64,000 nt of DNA from an uncultured Prevotellaceae bacterium (GTDB lineage: Bacteria; Bacteroidota; Bacteroidia; Bacteroidales; Bacteroidaceae): positions 1 to 64,000 of the forward strand of contig ONAG01000004.1 in assembly GCA_900315745.1 (NCBI GenBank), in the 5' to 3' direction. Shown in pieces: positions 8,684-16,347 of this stretch. The notes below the pieces were generated by a model. It was not told where the DNA came from. It did no database searches and saw only the letters and a list, made by a program, of their open reading frames with translations. A program made the position numbers and the translations under genes. Each line of letters begins with the position of its first letter. Within the stretch, counting starts at the first letter, position 1.

Positions 8684-10807
8684 ATGAAATCATTATTTTC
8701 AATAAGGAAAAGGATATTTTTATTGTTGGCTTCAGCATTGAGCATGGCAAGCATGAACACCTTAGCCCAAGCACCCGACACCCCAACAAGTCAAATGGAA
8801 AAGCTTGACAGAGGGTTGATAGCCTTTCCCACCACAGCCGGTCATTGTTTTGCAAGTTGGCGACTTCTTGGCACCGATGACAAGCACACCACTTTCGCAT
8901 TGCTCAAAAATGGGAAAAAAGTTGCCGACAACTTATACAAGACCACCTCGCTGCAAATATCGTGTACTGCCACCGACAAGTTGCAAGTGGTGACATTTCA
9001 AAATGGAGTCCCCGTAGATACGACAGCAGAAGTGTCCCCCTGGGCACAAGCCTATCTAAGCATACATCTCGACCGTCCGGAAACCATTGGCGGCAAGGAA
9101 TACTATCCCAACGACTGTTCGGTGGGTGATGTTGATGGTGATGGACAATATGAGATCTTCCTGAAATGGGACCCAGCCAACTCAAAAGACAACTCCAACA
9201 CAGGAGCCTCCAACCCTGTCATCATCGACTGCTACAAACTTGACGGCACCAAGCTATGGCGTGTGAATTTAGGCATCAACATCCGTGCCGGCGCCCACTA
9301 CACACAGTTCATGGTTTATGACTTCAATGGCGACGGAAAGGCAGAAATGATATGCAAGACAGCCCCTGGCTCAAAAGACAGCGAGGGACAATACGTATCT
9401 TATGCAGCCACGGACACCCAAATAAAAGGCACATCCAACCTTGAGGACCTTCGCGATGGAAACGGTCGCATCCTCAAAGGCTCTGAATACCTCACAGTTT
9501 TCGACGGCTTGACAGGCAAGGCAATCCATACCATCTGGTACAACCCCAATCGTGCAGGCAATTTCAACCGCAGCGACCCCCATCCGGAAAAGAGTTACTG
9601 GAACGACAATTATGGCAACCGTGCAGACCGACATCTTGCCTGCGTGGCATATCTTGACGGTCCAGACAAAAATCCCAGTGCTGTGATGTGCCGAGGCTAC
9701 TACACACGAGCCTATCTGTGGGCAGTTGACTTCGACGGACAAGAGCTCAAGCACAAATGGCTTCATGCCTCAGTGAACCGAACCACCGTGGAGCTTTATG
9801 ACGCCAACTGGAACAAGACGACAAAGACATACAACAGCAACACCAGTGGCATAGGCAATTACTACACGATGTTTGGCAATGGCAACCACAACCTCTCTGT
9901 TGCCGATGTGGATGGCGATGGCTGTGATGAAATCATTTGGGGCAGCGGAGCAGTTGACAATGACGGGCATTTGCTCTACAGTGTAGGCTTTGGTCACGGA
10001 GACGCCATCCATCTTGCCGACCTGGACCCAGACCGTCCAGGCTATGAAGTGTTTGATGTCCATGAGGAGAGCACAGGTTCATACGGTTGCGACTTGCATG
10101 ATGCCCGTACAGGAGAAGTGTTGGTGAGAAAGACATCCGACCGTGACACAGGACGTGGCATTGCAGCCGATTTCGATGGTCTTTATCGCGGAGCAGAATT
10201 CACCTACGCCACACAAGCCAGCACATTCAAAATCAATGGTACAAGCATATACGGCAACAATCCTGGAATGAACTTCCGCATCTACTGGGATGGCGATGAA
10301 TACGAGGAGACACTCGACGACATAAACATCAGCAAGTGGAATGCCGGCACGACGACGATACTCGGTTTGGGATTTGGCCGCAATGCCTTGAGTGCCTTTG
10401 GTCGCCCGGCATCATGCAACAGCACCAAAGCCACCCCATGCCTTACAGCCGACCTCTTCGGAGACTGGAGAGAGGAAGTCATCTACTGGAGCAAGACAGA
10501 TAGTGCGACAATAAACATCTATTCCTCTGCCTTTACCACCAACTATAGGGTTCCCACATTGATGCACGACCACACCTATCGCCTTGGAGTGGCATGGGAA
10601 AATGTAGCCTACAATCAGCCCCCACATTTGGGCTACTATTTGCCCGACTTCATCCAGTCGTTCCAAGGAGAAGACCCAACAGGAATAAAAGAAACCACCC
10701 TCCCCATCAACGAGGACAACAAATACTACAACTTGATGGGAATGCCTGTAAAAGAGCCAGTGAAAGGCGTTTACATACACCAAGGAAAGAAAATCCTTGT
10801 GAAATAA
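8684..10807 (+). CDS. Secreted rhamnogalacturonan lyase, polysaccharide lyase family 11
   Basis: This 707-residue enzyme is predicted to cleave the rhamnose-galacturonate backbone of rhamnogalacturonan I by beta-elimination. The frame extends 5' through a TTG at 8636, but ATG 8684 gives a proper signal peptide (basic start, hydrophobic core, ends T-L-A-Q). The mature part has PL11 hallmarks: L-D-R-G-L-I-A-F, A-S-W-R-L-L-G-T-D and the Ca-binding propeller motifs D-V-D-G-D-G (twice) and D-F-N-G-D-G. F-G-D-W-R-E-E and L-M-H-D-H-T-Y-R lie near the C-terminus. A basic tail Y-Y-N-L-M-G...G-V-Y-I-H-Q-G-K-K follows the propeller. The length exceeds Bacillus YesW/YesX because of this tail. It gives the best indication of the locus substrate. 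Confidence 0.9.
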   Translation: MKSLFSIRKRIFLLLASALSMASMNTLAQAPDTPTSQMEKLDRGLIAFPTTAGHCFASWRLLGTDDKHTTFALLKNGKKVADNLYKTTSLQISCTATDKLQVVTFQNGVPVDTTAEVSPWAQAYLSIHLDRPETIGGKEYYPNDCSVGDVDGDGQYEIFLKWDPANSKDNSNTGASNPVIIDCYKLDGTKLWRVNLGINIRAGAHYTQFMVYDFNGDGKAEMICKTAPGSKDSEGQYVSYAATDTQIKGTSNLEDLRDGNGRILKGSEYLTVFDGLTGKAIHTIWYNPNRAGNFNRSDPHPEKSYWNDNYGNRADRHLACVAYLDGPDKNPSAVMCRGYYTRAYLWAVDFDGQELKHKWLHASVNRTTVELYDANWNKTTKTYNSNTSGIGNYYTMFGNGNHNLSVADVDGDGCDEIIWGSGAVDNDGHLLYSVGFGHGDAIHLADLDPDRPGYEVFDVHEESTGSYGCDLHDARTGEVLVRKTSDRDTGRGIAADFDGLYRGAEFTYATQASTFKINGTSIYGNNPGMNFRIYWDGDEYEETLDDINISKWNAGTTTILGLGFGRNALSAFGRPASCNSTKATPCLTADLFGDWREEVIYWSKTDSATINIYSSAFTTNYRVPTLMHDHTYRLGVAWENVAYNQPPHLGYYLPDFIQSFQGEDPTGIKETTLPINEDNKYYNLMGMPVKEPVKGVYIHQGKKILVK

Positions 10808-10814
10808 TCCAAAA

Positions 10815-10851
10815 GTAGGTTCTATTAGTTAGAAAAGCTAATAGAACCTAC
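10815..10851. repeat. Perfect 14-bp inverted repeat with a 9-nt loop between the lyase and EEP-dockerin genes
   Basis: Arms 10815-10828 and 10838-10851 are exact reverse complements. No T-run follows on the plus strand, though four A residues precede the left arm. It may terminate weakly, stabilise the upstream mRNA, or bind a protein. Confidence 0.8.
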
Positions 10852-10896
10852 AAATATTTCCATTCTCACTAATACTATCCAAAAACAACAAAGACC

Positions 10897-13431
10897 ATGA
10901 AAAGACTATATTTACCCATCATCATGTTGACTTGCATGATTTCATTCACTTGCGAAGCATACTCAAGTGATTACCTTACATTCCTCACAACAGAGAGGGG
11001 ATTCACAGAAGTAACCAGCCTGAATGAAATCATGACCACAGAGAACGATTATTATATTCTGACATCAGCAGAAAACAGCAATCTAATTGTAGGCATAGGA
11101 CGTTATGAGGCAAAACCAAGTTGGGCGAGCGAAGACACAAAAGCCCTAAGATATGTGTCAGCAGAAAAAGACCCCATGCTTGATGCGACCAATTTTTTCA
11201 CGATAGAAGAGAATGGCACAAAAATAGGTTTTCGCAACATAGTTTATAGCGCAGACCTTTTTCAAACACATAATGGGTCAGGTTTCATGTATGTGAACAC
11301 CTATACAGACAAGAATCTTGACGAATGGAGTTTTTTGAATCCCACATACCAAGACGGTTATTGGCTTTTTGAAAGCGGGCAATACCCTATCTCGGGAGGA
11401 GACAACTTTTCCGGGTACTTAGGTCCTTGGAACTATCAAGTGGCAGAAAATGAAGCCCTTGCCCTAAATCGTAAAAACACGCCAAATGACGAAGCAGGGC
11501 ACTACCGAATTTTCCATATCTCCAAATCAGATTTTGAAAGAGAATATAGAGCCTTGCAAATGCAACTGCTTCAATCATCCTCATCTGCAAATCCTGTAGA
11601 TGCCACATGGCTGATAACCAATGCGTCTTTTGAAACAGGTGATGCAAAAGGATGGACACGCAATCCCAATGTGACTAATGACAATGAATTCAACACTCGC
11701 GATTATGGAATGACCAACAAGGAAGGCGGCTACCTGTTCAATGCCTACCAATGGTGGGCAAGCAACTTAGGCATTTCACAGACAGTGGAAAATGTTCCAA
11801 GCGGAAGTTATGAATTGTCAGCAGTCATGGCAACATGGGCTGGACGGACTGTAACCTTGAGGGCTAACAACAATGAAATTAGCAAGACAGGAATAAATGA
11901 CGCCACAGGCATCCCCGTAACCATCCCCATAACCATCGGCACAGACCAACAGCTACACATCATCACCTCATCAACAGGCAGTTGGTGGTTGGAAGGGCAC
12001 GAGTCTGAGACACAAACATTCTTCAAACTCGACAATGTGAAATTGACCTGCTTTGGTGTTTTCCTTAATGGCATTGCCCTACCCCTGCCCAACGACAACG
12101 ACACCAAGCTTGTCATTGGTCAATGGTATTACTATGACATACAATATAGCACCGAATACCTGCTACGAGGACAGCTATCGGATATTGTATGCTCCACTGA
12201 TGGGGAAAAGTTTTTAAGTGATGTGACAACCCAGCCTATTGAACAACGTATGACATTCAATAAAGGCAGGGTTTACTTCAAGCCAATACAAGCAGACGCC
12301 ACATTGAGCGTTACCATGGAGCGCAAGATGGAAGAATGCACATTCACAGCAACCGCTCTCAATGTGGATGGCCTTCCACAGAAAATATTGTTTGTAACTG
12401 TCAATGAAGACGGTCCAGGCGAAGACGGAACTAAAAAGATAAGCAAATACCTGCATTCCAAAGGTTACGACATAATCGGTGTAAGCGAAGACTTCAATTA
12501 TCATGGTTCGTTGATGAGCGAGCTTTCCAATGACTATAATTGTGGAACCCATCGTGGCTCCATCAGCATATCGGACTTTAGCTACCCCTTCGACACGGAT
12601 GGCTTGAACCTCATATGGAAAAAGAACACAATTAGTACCGACAATGAAAATTGGACACGTTGGACAGAAACAACGGCAACCGATGGCAACCAATATGTGA
12701 AAAAAGGCTTCCGTCATTACGATGTCACAGTTGGTGAAGAAATGGAAATCGACCTATATGTATTGCACATGGATGCCGGTGAAGCCACGCAATCCCGCGA
12801 GGCACAATGGGAGCAATTAGCCCAAGCTGTAAAGGCGTCAGACAGCACACGCCCCAAGATTATTCTTGGCGACACCAACAGCCGATGGACACGTGAAGAC
12901 ATACATAGACATTTCTTCCAAATTGTAAATCAAAACACTTCAGACTACACGATATCAGACGCGTGGGTGGAACTATGCCGCAACAACGAATACCCCACAG
13001 TTGGTTCAGGGGACTTGACCAACGATTCAGACCCAACGAATTATGCCAATTACGAAGTGGTGGATAAAATCATCTATATCAATCCAAATTCGCCCAACTT
13101 ATTGCAATTGTCCGCCTTGTCGTTCAAGATAGAACAAGACTACACCTACGGCACGGTAGATGGCACCGACAGCGCCAAGCCATTAGGCGACCACCGTCCG
13201 GTTGTAGTAGAATTCTCTTGCATCAAGTCTGGCGATGCGAACTCCCTCATGGGCGATGTCAACAGAGACGGTACCATATCCGTCTCCGATGTCATGGCAG
13301 CAGTAAACATTGTTTTAGGCAATGACTACGAGAAGCCATATATTTTTGACCACCTTGCCGCCGACCCCAATTACGATGGAAGGATATCAATAGCCGACGT
13401 GATGGCGATAGTGCAAATGGTGTTGGATTAA
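10897..13431 (+). CDS. Secreted multidomain protein: carbohydrate-binding-like module, endonuclease/exonuclease/phosphatase domain, dockerin-like repeats
   Basis: This is an 844-residue exported protein (signal peptide ~1-21). A beta-rich N-terminal region is followed by a module at ~239-385 (N-A-S-F-E-T-G-D...G-W start) resembling a carbohydrate-binding fold. An EEP domain spans ~480-770 with its metal/phosphate residues visible: Glu in I-G-V-S-E-D, I-L-G-D-T-N, the Asp of V-V-D-K-I and terminal G-D-H-R-P. Two dockerin-type calcium repeats end the protein (G-D-V-N-R-D-G near 787 and D-P-N-Y-D-G-R-I-S-I-A-D-V-M near 825). EEP enzymes hydrolyse phosphodiesters or phosphomonoesters; the substrate here is unknown. 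It lies colinear with the pectin lyase. Its stop overlaps the stop of the convergent MFS gene by 2-4 nt. Confidence 0.82.
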   Translation: MKRLYLPIIMLTCMISFTCEAYSSDYLTFLTTERGFTEVTSLNEIMTTENDYYILTSAENSNLIVGIGRYEAKPSWASEDTKALRYVSAEKDPMLDATNFFTIEENGTKIGFRNIVYSADLFQTHNGSGFMYVNTYTDKNLDEWSFLNPTYQDGYWLFESGQYPISGGDNFSGYLGPWNYQVAENEALALNRKNTPNDEAGHYRIFHISKSDFEREYRALQMQLLQSSSSANPVDATWLITNASFETGDAKGWTRNPNVTNDNEFNTRDYGMTNKEGGYLFNAYQWWASNLGISQTVENVPSGSYELSAVMATWAGRTVTLRANNNEISKTGINDATGIPVTIPITIGTDQQLHIITSSTGSWWLEGHESETQTFFKLDNVKLTCFGVFLNGIALPLPNDNDTKLVIGQWYYYDIQYSTEYLLRGQLSDIVCSTDGEKFLSDVTTQPIEQRMTFNKGRVYFKPIQADATLSVTMERKMEECTFTATALNVDGLPQKILFVTVNEDGPGEDGTKKISKYLHSKGYDIIGVSEDFNYHGSLMSELSNDYNCGTHRGSISISDFSYPFDTDGLNLIWKKNTISTDNENWTRWTETTATDGNQYVKKGFRHYDVTVGEEMEIDLYVLHMDAGEATQSREAQWEQLAQAVKASDSTRPKIILGDTNSRWTREDIHRHFFQIVNQNTSDYTISDAWVELCRNNEYPTVGSGDLTNDSDPTNYANYEVVDKIIYINPNSPNLLQLSALSFKIEQDYTYGTVDGTDSAKPLGDHRPVVVEFSCIKSGDANSLMGDVNRDGTISVSDVMAAVNIVLGNDYEKPYIFDHLAADPNYDGRISIADVMAIVQMVLD

Positions 13432-14606
13432 ACTCTTCCAATCTTCCTTTGCAAGAAGAAAGATTTTGTTGCAAACAAGAAAAGCAACGAGCCAGCCACC
13501 TGAGCAAAAGCTACAGCCCAAAAAGTTGTGGAATAGTTAAAGTGCTCAGACAACACACCACCCAACAACACACCAATTCCCACTCCGACATCCCATGAAA
13601 CGAGGAGTGTGGAATTGGCAGTGCCACGCTGGTTATGCTCTGCCAAGTTGATTATCATGTTCAAGAAAGCCGGCCATATATGCCCATTCCCCAATCCGAT
13701 GAGCAATGGAGATAGATAATAGCCTATGGCATTGGGACAAAACACAAACAAGCAATAACCAATAGTAGAAAAAAGCAATCCCAAACTTGCATGTCGTGTA
13801 AGATTACCACCCCTCAACGACTTTGCGCCTTGAATTCTCGATACGATAAGTCCTATTGACAACAACAAGAAAAAGACACCAGTGCCGCCTGTGATTCCCA
13901 TAGTCTCCTTGCTATAAATGGCAAGGTAATTGTGAAGGACGCCAAAACAGAATCCGAAGAATATGACATTTACCGCCAACAACCAACCGCGAACGAGAAA
14001 AAAGCGGTCGAATGATATCTTGTTCTTTTTCTCAAATCTTTCATTTTTTGGCAGCACCACAGTATTGTCAATACAGAGCCCTATTCCAGCGACTACAAGA
14101 GCAACCCAAAACAAGAGTTCAAAATCATCCGTCAAATCATAAATCAAGATGCCAATAGAAGGAGCCAAAGCCATCGCAAGATTGTTGCTCAATCCATAAA
14201 AGCCTATACCTTCATTTCTCCTGCTTGATGGCAACACGTCAATGGCTGCTGTACTGTTGGCAACGGTCAGTCCTCCAAAAGCACCTCCATGCAAAGTGCG
14301 TACAATGGCAAAAAGCAATAGTGAGCCTGCAACAATGTATCCTGCGAAAAAGACAAAAAAGAGAAAATAAAAAAACAACAACATTTTCTTTCTGTCGAAG
14401 CCATCCACTAAATAGCCACTAAAAGGCCTGCATATCAATGCAGTAATGGTATATCCCGACAAGACAAGACCTATCATGTCCTTGTTTGCCGAGAAGTATT
14501 CTTTCAAATATATGGGCAATAGAGGTGTTAGCAAATAGAAAGCGAAAAAAAGCGAAAAGTTAGCAGCCATCACTTTCAGGTAATTGCCATTCCAAAGTTT
14601 TTCCAT
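13428..14606 (-). CDS. MFS-family transporter (12 transmembrane segments)
   Basis: This 392-residue integral membrane protein has about twelve hydrophobic segments and the MFS loop motif G-Y-L-V-D-G-F-D-R-K-K between helices 2 and 3. G-L-G-N-G-H-I-W-P-A-F-L lies in the second half. It resembles drug/metabolite:proton antiporters; the substrate is unknown. The frame allows an ATG at 14636, but that codon lies inside the terminator hairpin of the upstream gene, so the start is placed at ATG 14606 (M-E-K-L-W-N-G). It is convergent with the EEP-dockerin gene with a 4-nt overlap of the stop codons. Confidence 0.88.
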   Translation of the reverse strand: MEKLWNGNYLKVMAANFSLFFAFYLLTPLLPIYLKEYFSANKDMIGLVLSGYTITALICRPFSGYLVDGFDRKKMLLFFYFLFFVFFAGYIVAGSLLLFAIVRTLHGGAFGGLTVANSTAAIDVLPSSRRNEGIGFYGLSNNLAMALAPSIGILIYDLTDDFELLFWVALVVAGIGLCIDNTVVLPKNERFEKKNKISFDRFFLVRGWLLAVNVIFFGFCFGVLHNYLAIYSKETMGITGGTGVFFLLLSIGLIVSRIQGAKSLRGGNLTRHASLGLLFSTIGYCLFVFCPNAIGYYLSPLLIGLGNGHIWPAFLNMIINLAEHNQRGTANSTLLVSWDVGVGIGVLLGGVLSEHFNYSTTFWAVAFAQVAGSLLFLFATKSFFLQRKIGRV

Positions 14607-14615
14607 ACAAGGTGC

Positions 14616-14650
14616 AAAAAGTTTGCCGGCATTCATTCATGCCGGCAAAC
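14616..14650 (-). terminator. Rho-independent terminator of the DUF4301 gene
   Basis: Arms 14621-14632 and 14639-14650 form a perfect 12-bp GC-rich stem with a 6-nt loop. On the minus strand it is followed by five T residues (14620-14616). It starts 12 nt past the DUF4301 stop and covers the longest possible MFS start, which argues for the shorter MFS protein. Confidence 0.9.
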
Positions 14651-14661
14651 CCAAATGGATA

Positions 14662-16179
14662 TCATTGGTGTTGCTCACGCAACAAGTCATTTACAGTCTT
14701 CACTGGATTGAATGTGGAAAGAGGCACTTCTACGAACACAGTATTCCAATCGCTCATAGCTCCATTCCACAATCCTGGCAATTCAAGAGCCTTGAGTTCT
14801 TTTCCATTCTTGCTCTTACTGCTAATGAAGCCCGTAGATTTATCAACAAATTGCGGCAGGTCGAATGAGTTGCCCTTGTAATCCTTGACAGCACATACCA
14901 GGTCAACAGGATTGAAATGAGTACCTTCAGTAAACATCTTTTGGTATTCCTCGTTGGATTTGTCAATCTGGCTACTTTCAAGAATCTGCAGACTGACCGT
15001 TCCGTCTTGATTATATGTGAGGAATGGTCCGCCACCAGGCTCTCCCACATTTTTCACCACTCCGCAAACACGCATCGGCCTGTTGAGTTTTTTCCTCAGA
15101 TAGATAACAAGTTCTGCATCCTCCAGCAACTTGATGTCGCTCTTGCGGCAGCAAAGGTCACGCTGCACGAAACGAATCATTTCTTCAAGTTTCTCATGGT
15201 CGTATTTTCCGCTATCAAGAATCTCGAGGTATTCAAAAGCCTTTTTTTGCAATGTTACAAGTACGCCAGCAATAAGTTGCTTGTAAGTCACGGTGTCATC
15301 CTTTAGCCTGTCGGGCACCACGTTGTCGATATTCTTAATGAAAATCACATCAGCGTCAATTTCATTAAGATTCTCTATAAGGGCTCCATGGCCACCAGGA
15401 CGGAACAAGAGTCTTCCATCTTCTGTTCTGAAAGGCGTATTGTCTGGATTAGCAGCAATGGTATCGGTGCTTGGTTTTTGTTCTGAGAAAGAGACATTAT
15501 ACTTAATGTCATATTCCTTGGCATATCCATCCACCTTCTGATCCACTTTTTGCTGGAATAGGTCCATGTGCTCATGACTTACAGTGAAATGCACATTAGC
15601 CTCTCCGTTGCTTGAAGCATAAAGGGCAGCTTCCACCAGATGCTCCTCCATTGGGGTGCGTGGTCCACCATCATAATTATGGAAAAGCAGAAGTCCTTTA
15701 GGGAGCTGGCCATAGTTGAGTCCATCAGCCTTAAGCATGTTGGCAGCTACAGCCTTGTAATTGCCTTCTGCTATTAGTTGCTCGATGTTTTTACCAGTAT
15801 TTTCAACACATTTCTTGTCGAGTTCTGCATAGAATGCAAATTTGGTGATGTTGCTGAAATAGGTTTTTTCGAAAGCAGTGGTAGGCACATCATAATCGGC
15901 ATCGACAAAAGCGAACATGTCCTTGAACATACGGCTTGCAGCTCCAGAAGCAGGAACAAACTTCACTATTTTGCTTCCTGCAGCTTTGTAAGCATTCCAA
16001 GCATCAATGTAACTTTTGCGTTCCTCCTCGTCAGGTGCCATAATGCCCTTTCCTATAGAAGCGGCGGCTTCAAGTTTCAAGAAAGGGAACCCTTCTTTGA
16101 ACGATTGCAATTGAGTCTCTATTTTCTCCTCAGAGATACCCTTTGCACAAATTTGTTTTAGATCTTCTTGTGATAACAT
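14662..16179 (-). CDS. DUF4301-family cytosolic protein of unknown function
   Basis: This 505-residue soluble protein without signal peptide matches the length and landmarks of the Bacteroidetes DUF4301 family. These are K-F-V-P-A-S-G-A-A-S-R-M-F-K near residues 73-86, G-G-H-G-A-L-I-E-N-L-N near 264-274 and V-I-F-I-K-N-I-D-N-V near 280-289. The small/Gly pattern P-A-S-G-A-A-S-R-M followed later by F-I-K-N-I-D-N recalls sugar-nucleotidyltransferase (GT-A-like) folds, so a nucleotidyl- or sugar-phosphate-handling role is possible, but this is inference. It is monocistronic with its own promoter and terminator and divergent from the RSH gene. Confidence 0.85.
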   Translation of the reverse strand: MLSQEDLKQICAKGISEEKIETQLQSFKEGFPFLKLEAAASIGKGIMAPDEEERKSYIDAWNAYKAAGSKIVKFVPASGAASRMFKDMFAFVDADYDVPTTAFEKTYFSNITKFAFYAELDKKCVENTGKNIEQLIAEGNYKAVAANMLKADGLNYGQLPKGLLLFHNYDGGPRTPMEEHLVEAALYASSNGEANVHFTVSHEHMDLFQQKVDQKVDGYAKEYDIKYNVSFSEQKPSTDTIAANPDNTPFRTEDGRLLFRPGGHGALIENLNEIDADVIFIKNIDNVVPDRLKDDTVTYKQLIAGVLVTLQKKAFEYLEILDSGKYDHEKLEEMIRFVQRDLCCRKSDIKLLEDAELVIYLRKKLNRPMRVCGVVKNVGEPGGGPFLTYNQDGTVSLQILESSQIDKSNEEYQKMFTEGTHFNPVDLVCAVKDYKGNSFDLPQFVDKSTGFISSKSKNGKELKALELPGLWNGAMSDWNTVFVEVPLSTFNPVKTVNDLLREQHQ

Positions 16180-16219
16180 AATATTAAAGATTGAATAACA
16201 TGATTATGGTATTTTGTCA

Positions 16220-16227
16220 CAAATATA
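16220..16227 (-). promoter_or_regulatory. -7 promoter element (TATATTTG) for the DUF4301 gene
   Basis: On the minus strand TATATTTG lies about 40 nt upstream of the DUF4301 start and matches TAnnTTTG. A clear -33 box is not visible. Confidence 0.6.
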
Positions 16228-16270
16228 CTTACTTTTTCTTAAATGAAAGAAAAACTGGAGGGAAAATTTG

Positions 16271-16278
16271 TATCTTTG
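16271..16278 (+). promoter_or_regulatory. -7 promoter element (TATCTTTG) for the RSH gene
   Basis: TATCTTTG matches TAnnTTTG and lies 69 nt upstream of the RSH ATG, in the divergent intergenic region shared with the DUF4301 gene. Confidence 0.65.
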
Positions 16279-16347
16279 CAATAAAATAAGATTTGATGTG
16301 ATTTCTTAAAAGGGAAAGCACATAAAATAATAATAAAAGAGTTGGAA

